This document shows, piece by piece, positions 1 through 8,345 of a DNA stretch of 41,532 nucleotides; within the stretch, counting starts at the first letter, position 1, and each line of letters begins with the position of its first letter. Below the pieces are notes generated by a model. It was not told where the DNA came from, searched no databases, and worked only from the letters and a program-made list of their open reading frames with translations. This stretch comes from Promethearchaeota archaeon (GTDB lineage Archaea; Asgardarchaeota; Lokiarchaeia; Sigynarchaeales; SOKP01). Both the position numbers and the translations under genes were made by a program. The DNA is taken from the NCBI GenBank assembly GCA_014730295.1, contig WJIN01000420.1:1-41532 (forward strand). The letters are read 5' to 3'.

Positions 1-338
1 ATAAATTTTTGAATATATAAATTTAATAGAAATCTGAAAAATCTTGGAATAATATTAACAAATACAATAATATGATTTAATTTTGGAAAAAAATGTATTT
101 CTTTTTCTACTATTATTAAAAATTTCAATTATAGTTTGGCAGATTATCCTTTTGCTTTATAATTTAAATTAATGGAAAGACCGAACAGAATGCTGTAGTT
201 GATTTTAACAGTAAATTGATCTTTCTTGAGTATGTATACAAAAATACTGATTGAGAATTACATTTATATATATAATAATATAAATAGTATATATTGTGCG
301 ATTTTGATTTCCAATATTGGTCATTATTCTAAGAAGAC
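1..338. other. AT-rich intergenic region upstream of tfb
   Basis: No open gene is visible in this stretch. It holds one copy (60-78) of a 19-nt direct repeat whose other copy is the 3' end of the downstream TFB gene. Read in frame, 57-80 would encode NKYNNMI followed by a stop, exactly like the TFB C-terminus, but three in-frame stops lie at 18-29, so at most a remnant is present. The TFB promoter is probably here: TATA-like runs lie around 262-272 and 283-296. Confidence 0.6.
60..78 (+). repeat. 19-nt direct repeat, left copy (matches tfb 3' end)
   Basis: The bases 60-78 are identical to 1233-1251, which encode the last six TFB codons and the first base of its stop. Similarity continues past the repeat: both copies run on to a TTGGAAAA, with a two-base difference in spacing. 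This suggests a decayed duplicate of the TFB 3' end rather than chance, but the remnant is too short to be certain. Confidence 0.6.
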
Positions 339-1253
339 ATGCCATCTAAAAATGATAATGAGGATTTCTTGGAATTAGATGAAAAAATTCCATGTTGTGA
401 TTCTCCTAAAGTATCGGAAGAGGATGGATATTATGTCTGTTTAAACTGCGGACTTGTATTTTCAAGAATATTGGATGATTCTCCTCGTAGAGCATTTACT
501 GCTGAGGAGATAGAAAAACGGAAAAGCAATGAAAGAGTATATAGTCCGATTGGGCCTCGAACAATTATACGTGGAAATCGAGATGCTCGAGGCTCCCTGT
601 TGAGTCCGAAATTTAAGTCAAAATTCAATAGACTAGCCAAAATTCATAGATCTTTGACAACGAGTTTTGAACGAAATTTGTGGATCGCATTGCCTAATTT
701 GCAGAGATTACAGAAGAAAATGAGCATCCCAGATCAAGTTGCAGAAGATGCCTTACGAATATATACCCAGACGGTTAAAAAGAAATTAACTATGGGGCGC
801 TCTATTGATACACTATTATCCGCGTCCATTTTTTGTGCTTTAAGAGTTCATGGAATCCCAAGAACCTTAGAAGAGATTACCAATGCTGCCCAAATCACCA
901 AGAAAAAAGTGATAAAAAGTTATCGTCTTATTCTGATGGAAATTTTACCAAAACTTAATCTTAAAGTCCAACACTTTACCTCTGATCGTTATGTTGACAA
1001 ATTCAATGATGAATTGAGGTTGTCGATGAAATGTAGAAATATTGCTGTCAATTTGATTAAAAAAGCTAAAAATAACGGGTTTAATTCGGCAGGGAAAGAC
1101 CCCAAGGGGATAGCTGCGGCATCGATTTATATCGCATCTAAATTGTGTGATGAAAACAAAACTCAAAAAGAGATATCCGATTTAGCCCAAATCACAGAAG
1201 TAACACTACGTATGCGTGTTAAAGATCTTAATAAATACAATAATATGATTTGA
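339..1253 (+). CDS. tfb: Transcription initiation factor IIB (TFB)
   Basis: This is the archaeal TFIIB homologue, which bridges TBP-bound promoters and RNA polymerase. The N-terminal zinc ribbon is around residues 18-41. Its second knuckle is canonical (C34-LN-C37), but the first is an adjacent Cys pair (C19-C20) with Ser at 22 where a CxxC second cysteine is expected. A linker (about 50-105) contains the B-reader/linker region. Two cyclin folds follow: about 110-200, with the characteristic GRSIDTLL and GIPRTLEEI, and about 205-300, with AAASIYIASKL. Length (304 aa) is normal. The ATG at 339 is preceded by TATA-like sequence at 262-296. The gene is convergent with the giant protein downstream, 30 bp apart. 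Archaea with several TFBs use them for different promoter sets; whether this is the main or an alternative factor cannot be told here. Confidence 0.93.
   Translation: MPSKNDNEDFLELDEKIPCCDSPKVSEEDGYYVCLNCGLVFSRILDDSPRRAFTAEEIEKRKSNERVYSPIGPRTIIRGNRDARGSLLSPKFKSKFNRLAKIHRSLTTSFERNLWIALPNLQRLQKKMSIPDQVAEDALRIYTQTVKKKLTMGRSIDTLLSASIFCALRVHGIPRTLEEITNAAQITKKKVIKSYRLILMEILPKLNLKVQHFTSDRYVDKFNDELRLSMKCRNIAVNLIKKAKNNGFNSAGKDPKGIAAASIYIASKLCDENKTQKEISDLAQITEVTLRMRVKDLNKYNNMI
1233..1251 (+). repeat. 19-nt direct repeat, right copy (in tfb 3' end)
   Basis: This copy lies inside the last codons of tfb and is identical to 60-78. The two copies are 1173 bp apart and flank the whole tfb gene. Confidence 0.6.
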
Positions 1254-1283
1254 AAGGTTGGAAAAGTTTTAAATATCTCTCTA

Positions 1284-4200
1284 CTATAATTCTATCGGAA
1301 GCAAGCGCTCTTCTTCTTCAAAAAGCGGTAGATTGCGAAGCATTTGGTTAATAGTGGGTAAGAATTTATTAATATTATATTCAATCAGGTCAATTATAAA
1401 TTGAGTCATCATAAGCTGAAACAATTCACTAACAATTCCTCGGGAGATTCCTAAGGAGGTCATAAAAGATTCAACATTTTGTTTAATATCATAAATCTCA
1501 ACGCGGGATTTTTTTGAACATATTACATATAATAATAACATTAATGAACCCATTTTATAATCCTTCCGCTCAGCAAATTTCGTTGCCAAATCTAAATACT
1601 CTCTTGATGCTTCTTTAAACTCTTCCTTTGACAAATGCTCCAATATGGTATTATAATACCGTTTCTTCATAGCGATTCTCTTTTTAAACATTTCCTTAAA
1701 TTCAGAGCGGTTATCCTTTAGTTTCTGATTTATTATATCAATTTTTTGATCAAGTTCGCGTAATTTTTTAGACTTTTCTTCTTTTTTTTCTTTTGATAAT
1801 GGTTTTTGTTGCGGTTTGAAGTCAAGATCTTGTTCTATATACGATTTCATAAGATTTTTTTCAATTTCAAATAATAAAAGTTTATCCATGAAGACACTAA
1901 GCGAAAGTTGTATTAAATCATCAATTTTAGCCTGCCACACTTTCAAAAATTCATTTAAAAGTTTAATTTCGGGCAGTGTTGAAAGCTGTGTATGTTCACC
2001 TAATAATTCCTCCACATTAGTATATGCAATCTCCTCACGTTCATTAAATATAAAAATTAATGTAGACAATATCAAACACACCGCTGCATGTTTTTCGAAA
2101 TCTTTATCAATAAGTTCCGGAATAAGATCAATATAAGCTGATGCTGCTTTTATATATTCCTTATCATTTAAATTTTCCAAAATACCCTCATAGTATCTCT
2201 TTTTCATTAACTTACGTTTTGCCATATCCTGCTTATCCTTCTTTATATTCTCAAAGAGGCCATTGATTGTCTTTTTTAGGTTTTCTTTATCTATCTCAAG
2301 AGTTTCTTCGGGTTTGGATGTAGATTCTTTAACAAACTCTATACCTAATATATCATAGAGTAATTTTGTCTCTTCATCAAATAGAGGCAAATGTTCCATA
2401 AAAGACAATGCTTCTTCCAATTTTTTCTGATCCTTGGCTTTATGGAGATCGATAATATACTCAACCAATAAGACAGGGAATGTGTCCAAAAACAGTTGGT
2501 TAGAAGAAGTTAAAATTTTTACATATTTCGCTAAATATTTCATCTCCTCTTGTTTCAATCGAATAATTGTAAGTATTCCAAGTGAGACTGCTGCAAGATA
2601 ATATTTTCTAAGATCATTCATTTTTTCTATAGTTTTTTTATAGATCTCAGCCGCTTTATCATATTCTTCATTTTCTAATAGTCTAAGTGCTTCGTTAAAA
2701 AATGCGCGTTTTAGTCCTCGTCGTTGCCTTAATTCAAATTCTTTATCTAATCGGGCATCTTGAGATTTCTTTTTAATAATTGAAAGTCTTTCTTGTAATG
2801 ATTTCTTTTTCAGCGTCGCTTCAACTTCTTTAGCTCTTGATGCGATCATTTCCTCTTCTGAACTTGATAATTTGTTATAGACTTCTTTTTTATAGAATTT
2901 ATCTTCAATCTTATCTAAATAACTCAACGCAGATGATAAATCTCCTAATTCTATAAATTGTTCTGAAATAACTTTATACAATTCATCAAGGTCGGGCTCA
3001 TAATTTTCTAAGTAAGCATTGGAAATATTGTTTGCTCTCTTAATTAGTTCAATTGCATAATTGATGCCGGATCGACTTTTTTCTCGTCTAATACTGTTTA
3101 AAGCTTCTTTATTTATAATCGTGATAAATAACTTGCTTAGTTCCCGAGAGTGCTCATAAAGCATTTGATCTCGATATATAGAATTCGCTTTCTCCAATAA
3201 ATCTTCAATTTTTTCAAAGCTGGAGATCTCACTTAATTCCTTTATACTTTCCATTAAAAATGGGAAAATTTGTTCAAGATATTCTCTTTGAATAGTATCA
3301 CTTTTTAACATAAGATAAGTATTAAAAAATTTCCCTAGTTGATTCCCTTCCAATAAAACATTCAGAGATTCACATAATATCTGGTCTGCTTCTTCCTGCT
3401 CTCCGATATTTTTAAGTTCTCTTGCATGAGATTCTAAGTAAGCTGCCGCTCTTACATATTGATTCTTTTCTATGAGCGTATTAGCATTTTTTAGTTTTTC
3501 TTTATTTAGTAATTCAATTAATTGGTTTTCTGATTCCATAAAGGATTTGATAATATCAATTCCCTCTTTTAAATCTCTTTGCAGAGCTTCTTTTCGAATT
3601 TCTTTATTCCTCTCTTCAACTTCAGAACTATACTCCGTTAATTCCTTTTTAAGTGCTAAGGAATTGATTTCATTTAATAAGTATGTTGCCATCCCAAAAT
3701 CTTGGTTATGCAAAAATTGTTTAATGATCTGTTCTAAGTACTCATCTAAATTGATTTTCTCTACATCAAATGCATTCCACATATTTTCAATCTCATCATA
3801 GGTTTTCTTGGCATCATATGTTTTATCGTTCTTAATATTTTTTTCCAAAATTTTAATTAATATCTCAACAAGTTTGTGTGTAAATTTCTCCATCGCCTCG
3901 AAAAGTCCTTCCCTTTGGTAAGTGTGAATGCTAATATATAATTGTTCTCTCGCCGCCTCCAAATTACCAATCGAAACTAGATAATCTGCTGCTGAAAGCA
4001 CCTTTTCGGTTAATTCATTGAGAGTTTTCTTGATTTCCTGATGAGGTAATCTCTCTAATATGGTAAAGGCATTTTCCACGCGACAAGCTGAAATCCATGA
4101 GTTTATTGCCAATTTAAAAGATTTTATAATTAGTTCCTTATTTTTAAGTTCAATTAATGACCATTGAGCAGCATTTTCATATTGGCGCGCAGCAAATTCA

Positions 4201-4991
4201 TAATCTCCTTTATTGAATAATTTATTTCCTTCTCGGATCATTGTCTCAGTATATAAGCGTTTATATTCATTGGCTTTCCGATTGTTTACATCTTCTATGA
4301 TTTGCGCGGCTTCTAAAAACAGATTTAATTGGGAATATAAATATGCCGCTTGTTCACTGATAATATAATAATCTTCTCGTCCAAATATATTACTTATGAA
4401 TGCTGCTTTTTTAATGGATTTTGCAGCTTCATAGAAATTACGGTTTTTATAATAATAATTCGCTTGCATTATTAGAATGGGAAATCGAAGCCATGCGTTT
4501 TCAAGATCTAGGGGGTTATCACCTGAAATCATAGCAGAACATAGGCAATGGAGTGCTTGTCGGAAATCTTTTGGATGGAGATTTACGAATGTTTCATAAT
4601 CGGGAAATCTTATCCAAGATTCTTCCAACAATTCTGTTGTTGAAAACGATAGAATGCCATCTTCATTATAATACATTAAAATGGTAGGAATATCTCTTTT
4701 AATCTTTTTGAAAATGTCTAATATAATTTGAAATAATTCTCTTTCTTGCTTATCCAAAGGATTCATAAAGTATATTATCCCATCCACACTGGGTATAATC
4801 TCATCAAAGTTAGCAGTTTCACTAGTAACCACATCTATTTCTAGATCACAGATATTTTCTAAAACATGAAGTTCTCGGTTCCATTTTACAAATGTTTCTT
4901 TATCTTTTCCCATATCATTTAGGGCTGTTGACACATAGGGTAAAGAAAGATCAGAGTTACCCAACATTAAGATTTTGAAAATATATCTCAT
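1284..4991 (-). CDS. Giant pseudo-GTPase / alpha-solenoid protein
   Basis: The 1235-residue protein has two parts. Residues 1-155 look like a Ras-type G domain: an opening KILMLGNSD strand-loop, a VDGIIYFMNP segment at the Walker B/G3 side, and TILMYYNEDG where the G4 NKxD strand should be. The P-loop lysine and Ser/Thr (GKS/T) and NKxD are absent, so I read it as a degenerate, probably non-hydrolysing, G domain. Residues about 165-1235 are almost entirely helical with TPR-like units such as FYEAAKSIKKA and EYDKAAEIYKK. The C-terminal third contains three related modules of about 175 residues starting near 755, 925 and 1104, each opening with an aromatic-rich helix and an E(Y/F)xxA motif. No signal peptide or membrane helix is seen. 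A scaffold or regulatory role is inference. Small-GTPase expansion is known in Asgard archaea. It is divergent from the gene at 5121. Confidence 0.7.
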   Translation of the reverse strand: MRYIFKILMLGNSDLSLPYVSTALNDMGKDKETFVKWNRELHVLENICDLEIDVVTSETANFDEIIPSVDGIIYFMNPLDKQERELFQIILDIFKKIKRDIPTILMYYNEDGILSFSTTELLEESWIRFPDYETFVNLHPKDFRQALHCLCSAMISGDNPLDLENAWLRFPILIMQANYYYKNRNFYEAAKSIKKAAFISNIFGREDYYIISEQAAYLYSQLNLFLEAAQIIEDVNNRKANEYKRLYTETMIREGNKLFNKGDYEFAARQYENAAQWSLIELKNKELIIKSFKLAINSWISACRVENAFTILERLPHQEIKKTLNELTEKVLSAADYLVSIGNLEAAREQLYISIHTYQREGLFEAMEKFTHKLVEILIKILEKNIKNDKTYDAKKTYDEIENMWNAFDVEKINLDEYLEQIIKQFLHNQDFGMATYLLNEINSLALKKELTEYSSEVEERNKEIRKEALQRDLKEGIDIIKSFMESENQLIELLNKEKLKNANTLIEKNQYVRAAAYLESHARELKNIGEQEEADQILCESLNVLLEGNQLGKFFNTYLMLKSDTIQREYLEQIFPFLMESIKELSEISSFEKIEDLLEKANSIYRDQMLYEHSRELSKLFITIINKEALNSIRREKSRSGINYAIELIKRANNISNAYLENYEPDLDELYKVISEQFIELGDLSSALSYLDKIEDKFYKKEVYNKLSSSEEEMIASRAKEVEATLKKKSLQERLSIIKKKSQDARLDKEFELRQRRGLKRAFFNEALRLLENEEYDKAAEIYKKTIEKMNDLRKYYLAAVSLGILTIIRLKQEEMKYLAKYVKILTSSNQLFLDTFPVLLVEYIIDLHKAKDQKKLEEALSFMEHLPLFDEETKLLYDILGIEFVKESTSKPEETLEIDKENLKKTINGLFENIKKDKQDMAKRKLMKKRYYEGILENLNDKEYIKAASAYIDLIPELIDKDFEKHAAVCLILSTLIFIFNEREEIAYTNVEELLGEHTQLSTLPEIKLLNEFLKVWQAKIDDLIQLSLSVFMDKLLLFEIEKNLMKSYIEQDLDFKPQQKPLSKEKKEEKSKKLRELDQKIDIINQKLKDNRSEFKEMFKKRIAMKKRYYNTILEHLSKEEFKEASREYLDLATKFAERKDYKMGSLMLLLYVICSKKSRVEIYDIKQNVESFMTSLGISRGIVSELFQLMMTQFIIDLIEYNINKFLPTINQMLRNLPLFEEEERLLPIEL

Positions 4992-5120
4992 ATTAATTAT
5001 TTAAAAATGTTTTTCCTTTATGATTTCTTTACTACTATAAGATATAGTATGAAATATTAAAGAATATTTTTATTTCAAGAAAACCTTTTAAATACATAAT
5101 ATTGTGAGGAATAGACAGTT

Positions 5121-5774
5121 ATGGACTACGTGGAAAGGAATTATGAGATTTTAGAGCAAAAAATGATTGAGAGTATGGAAAATGCTCTAGAATTTGGACG
5201 GGAACTTATAGATTCCGAACTTGATGCTGGATTTTTTAACGCTCTTGTCAAACCTGTATTAAAGACTTTTTATGATTATTGGTGTGATAAGGACGCGCGG
5301 ACTGGAACTAAAAAACAGATAAAAGTTACATTGGACATTGCCAAGAAAATGATTGAGAATGGTGCGGATCAAAAATTTGATAAATTAATTGATGAAAATT
5401 TTCAAGAATATCTTAGTGGGGATCAAACCTATATTTATTGTAGCAAGAACCATAAGAATTTTGGAAGATTAAAAGAAATTACACGAAAATGTTTTGTCTC
5501 ACAAGTGAAGGATGCGATACGGTTTCTTAAAGTGGAAAAGAACGTCAAATCTTACAATGAATTAACTCGCGCTGTATTTGAAACAAAAAAAGAGGCATAC
5601 GATTCTTTATCCCGGCAATTGGACTTTAATGATGAGGGTATTAAAATTGTTGAGGAAGATCCTTCCATCCTCACTGTTCCAACGGGAAAAAAAATAATAT
5701 TAAAAATTCTACGAAAAGGTTTTGAGGAAACTAAACGAGAATTAATTATGCGTTTGGACAATATATATAGCTGA
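5121..5774 (+). CDS. Uncharacterised helical protein (217 aa)
   Basis: I do not recognise a family. The protein is predicted to be mostly alpha-helical and strongly charged, with no membrane segment or signal peptide. It has four cysteines (Cys69, and about residues 112, 129 and 134), not arranged as a zinc motif. A TATA-like TTTTAAATA at 5086-5094 lies about 27-35 nt before the ATG, so the transcript is probably leaderless or nearly so. It is the first of three plus-strand genes (41 bp to the DUF2085 gene) and is divergent from the giant pseudo-GTPase protein. Codon use looks like that of its neighbours. Real gene by length and promoter; function unknown. Confidence 0.7.
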   Translation: MDYVERNYEILEQKMIESMENALEFGRELIDSELDAGFFNALVKPVLKTFYDYWCDKDARTGTKKQIKVTLDIAKKMIENGADQKFDKLIDENFQEYLSGDQTYIYCSKNHKNFGRLKEITRKCFVSQVKDAIRFLKVEKNVKSYNELTRAVFETKKEAYDSLSRQLDFNDEGIKIVEEDPSILTVPTGKKIILKILRKGFEETKRELIMRLDNIYS

Positions 5775-5815
5775 TATTCATTGAATTGAATTATTAGTTA
5801 TAATTTTACTGAATC

Positions 5816-6913
5816 ATGAATGTTGATCATAATAGACAAGATGATATCAATGAGGGAAAACCTACCAGTACTCCAGAAAATAGCTTAACTAAGAAAATTT
5901 TTCTGAACCTTCTCATGGGAATGTTCTTTCTTATGGTATATTTCTATTTTTCTCAAAGTTTTGGATCAATCTCCACATCGTTCATTAAAAATCCCGAATT
6001 ATCAATTCAATTCGGAACTACTTTATTAATATTCACATTTCTTTCAGTATTAGCAGGACCCATACGTGCGACGATTTTGGGATTCTTGGGTGAATTTGTT
6101 TACCAGCTTTCTTTTTACGAGAGCCTCAGAATAGAATGGTGTATAATTGTGGCATTAATAGGATTAACTGTGAGTATTTACAAATATGAGCCCCTAAAAT
6201 ATAGAGATGGGATAAAAGTATATTATACGTTTTTGGCGTTGATGATTTCCACAGTAGTGATCAGTATTTTGATTGGAATAGTACAGTTTTTCATATCTCC
6301 CTCAATAAACTTGGAAATAATTATCGGAGATTATGGATTCAATTATTTTATGCAAGCTCTTCTTTCCATCGTGTTTATTGTCCCCTTTCTTCTATTATTG
6401 TATGATCGATTATTAGCGAAGAAAGAACGTCATATTTATCATTTATTTCTTACTCATCATCCAATATATCAGAGTGATCATACTTTCTTTCTAAAGTTTG
6501 GCAGAACCTATATATATTTTTGTTCACGTTGTTCCGGGGCTATACTCGGAGGAATACTTACAGCATTCTTCACAGATATACTCCACGAAGCAATTGGATT
6601 TAATATCAGCCCCGAATTAGCAGTTTGGTTATGTATTCTTTTACCAATCCCTGGAATATTAGATTGGGGCACACAGCGATTATTATACCGTAAAAGTACC
6701 ACTGAATCTAGATTATTTACGGGTTTTATAATCGGAGTCGCTCTTTACTTTCTAGCATTCACCGATCAATATTATTTCTTCATGCTTTTTCTTGTAATTT
6801 TTTATTTTTCGTTGGTAGGAATTCTCATGTGGTTGGGTCAAAAAAGAGCACTGAAACAAGAAGAAGAGGCGGAGGATAATATTCCTTCTATTGAAGAGGA
6901 TCAATATGAGTAA
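5816..6913 (+). CDS. Polytopic membrane protein with C-terminal DUF2085 domain
   Basis: The protein has an acidic/polar N-terminus (1-25), then about five to six hydrophobic helices (29-50, 62-83, 85-100, 108-122, 136-161, 180-200), then a DUF2085-like half. That half shows HHPIYQSDH (214-222), CSRCSG with Cys236 and Cys239, a DWGTQ motif (283-287), and ESRLFTGFIIG (297-307), followed by two more helices and an acidic tail. DUF2085 proteins are membrane proteins of unknown function, and the paired Cys plus upstream His suggest metal binding (inference). The family is usually shorter; here it has an added multi-helix N-terminal half. Its last codons overlap the next gene by 8 bp, so the two are likely co-translated. 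Confidence 0.75.
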   Translation: MNVDHNRQDDINEGKPTSTPENSLTKKIFLNLLMGMFFLMVYFYFSQSFGSISTSFIKNPELSIQFGTTLLIFTFLSVLAGPIRATILGFLGEFVYQLSFYESLRIEWCIIVALIGLTVSIYKYEPLKYRDGIKVYYTFLALMISTVVISILIGIVQFFISPSINLEIIIGDYGFNYFMQALLSIVFIVPFLLLLYDRLLAKKERHIYHLFLTHHPIYQSDHTFFLKFGRTYIYFCSRCSGAILGGILTAFFTDILHEAIGFNISPELAVWLCILLPIPGILDWGTQRLLYRKSTTESRLFTGFIIGVALYFLAFTDQYYFFMLFLVIFYFSLVGILMWLGQKRALKQEEEAEDNIPSIEEDQYE

Positions 6914-7418
6914 TGTAATATTTATTCATGGATTAGAAAGTTCTGGACATGGATTTAAAGGGAATTTATTTCGAGAAAGGATTCCCGGATGTTTCACACC
7001 TGATTTAAAAGAATACTCTCCCCAAATTCCTTATCAGGAATTATTAAAGGAAAGAATGACTCAATTGAATGAAATTCTTGAAACGAAAAATGAGTGGAAG
7101 ATTATAGCATCTTCATTTGGTGGACTAATGGCAGCTCTTTTTACTTTGCAACATCCAAATAAAGTTGATTTACTTATTTTATTAGCACCTCTTCTTGCTG
7201 TTCCAGAATTGAATCCATCAAAATTCGATAAAATTGATATTCCAGTCATTGTATACCATGGTAAGAATGATGGAGTAATTTCTATAAAGCCTACCAAGAA
7301 ACGGGCGAATAAATTATTTACCAATCTTTCTTATAATCTCGTGGATGATGATCACATGCTTCATCCCACTGTAGAGAATTTGAATTGGAAAGAATTACTG
7401 AATATGGAGAAAGGTTGA
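6906..7418 (+). CDS. Small alpha/beta hydrolase (YqiA/UPF0227-like esterase)
   Basis: A 170-residue single-domain alpha/beta hydrolase. It opens with the strand-turn VIFIHGLESS (oxyanion region, 4-13). The nucleophile is Ser70 in the variant elbow ASSFGG, the acid is Asp122 in HGKNDGV, and the base is His150 in DDDHMLH. There is no lid domain, as in the YqiA group of short esterases. I chose the ATG at 6906; a TTG at 6891 would add five residues that precede the conserved first strand without function. The start overlaps the DUF2085 gene by 8 bp. The natural substrate is unknown. Confidence 0.85.
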   Translation: MSNVIFIHGLESSGHGFKGNLFRERIPGCFTPDLKEYSPQIPYQELLKERMTQLNEILETKNEWKIIASSFGGLMAALFTLQHPNKVDLLILLAPLLAVPELNPSKFDKIDIPVIVYHGKNDGVISIKPTKKRANKLFTNLSYNLVDDDHMLHPTVENLNWKELLNMEKG

Positions 7419-7460
7419 ATAAGGTCTTAGATATATCTTCAAAGGATTTCTTGGCTTAAT

Positions 7461-8345
7461 TCATAATCCTTTTAGAAGTTCAGAAAAATTAGGCTCTTTA
7501 AATATAGAATTATATTGCTTTAACAAGTCAATGTTAGCGATGTGGATTTTCTTTCCTTCATTATTTTTAGATGATTTAATTAAATCCATCTTTTTCATTT
7601 TATTAAGGTGATAATTAATGGTTCCGGGATAAACATCTAAATTCTCTGCGATTGTAGAAATGGCAATTGATTCATCCCTAAATAACTCTTCAATAATTTG
7701 CGGAATGAGAGGATTTAAGAATAGGGCCTTAAATTTATCATAATTTTCTGGAACGTCTTTTAGAAAATAATGAAGAGTCTTTCCAATTTTTTTAGACCTG
7801 ATCAGTTCGAAGTTTTCAAGAGTCATTATATGCTTTAGAAACGGTGTTCGTGTAATTCCTAATTCCTCTTCAATTTTCTCGTCTCTCGCATGGATACCAG
7901 GATTTTCTCCTATAAAATCTAATATTGCAGAGAGTTTATCATTTGATAAAATTTCCAATTTCGTTCTCCGCTCGTTCGTGACAATCCAATTTTTTTCTTC
8001 TAAACTCCTAATTGCCAAGAAAAGATCCTCTTTGCTATATCCCTTGTTATAGGCAAGTTTTGCTATGCAGGTTGCGTATAATTTTTCAATGATGGGATAT
8101 TTTTGAATTTTTGCTTGGGATTCCACTTCAAATTCTGTATCATATCGTTTTAACTTGAGAATGTCCTCAGCTACTTCCAGAACGTCTTTCTCAATCTCAG
8201 AGAGTTCGACTACAAGCTTTTTCTTCTCTTTAGAGACCAAAGGAGTGAAATCTGTTTCTCGGAAAGAACTTTCCTCCAGTACAGTTCCATCCTTATGTTC
8301 CTTAGTATCTCTCCTTCTCTCTAGCGACATTTTTTTTAGGATCAC
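7461..8345 (-). CDS. Multi-winged-helix transcriptional regulator
   Basis: The charged N-terminus (1-80) is followed by three winged-helix-like units: about 82-127 (YSKEDLFLAIRSLEEKNWIV), about 135-195 (GIHARDEKIEEELGITRTPF then LIRSKKIGKTLHYF) and about 213-270 (ISTIAENLDVYPGTINYHLN). The last resembles ArsR/IclR-like recognition helices. No ligand domain is visible. The start is probably the GTG at 8345, whose first four bases (GTGA) overlap the stop of the upstream zinc-ribbon membrane gene; an ATG at 8330 is possible. The tight coupling suggests the membrane protein and the DNA-binding protein work together, for instance as a sensor and effector (inference). Confidence 0.75.
   Translation of the reverse strand: MILKKMSLERRRDTKEHKDGTVLEESSFRETDFTPLVSKEKKKLVVELSEIEKDVLEVAEDILKLKRYDTEFEVESQAKIQKYPIIEKLYATCIAKLAYNKGYSKEDLFLAIRSLEEKNWIVTNERRTKLEILSNDKLSAILDFIGENPGIHARDEKIEEELGITRTPFLKHIMTLENFELIRSKKIGKTLHYFLKDVPENYDKFKALFLNPLIPQIIEELFRDESIAISTIAENLDVYPGTINYHLNKMKKMDLIKSSKNNEGKKIHIANIDLLKQYNSIFKEPNFSELLKGL

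Noticed and set aside
1816..2136. Open frames on the opposite strand of the giant protein (also near 3472-3801)
   Set aside because: They lie fully inside a long coding gene, have serine-rich compositions typical of antisense readings, and show no start signal or family.
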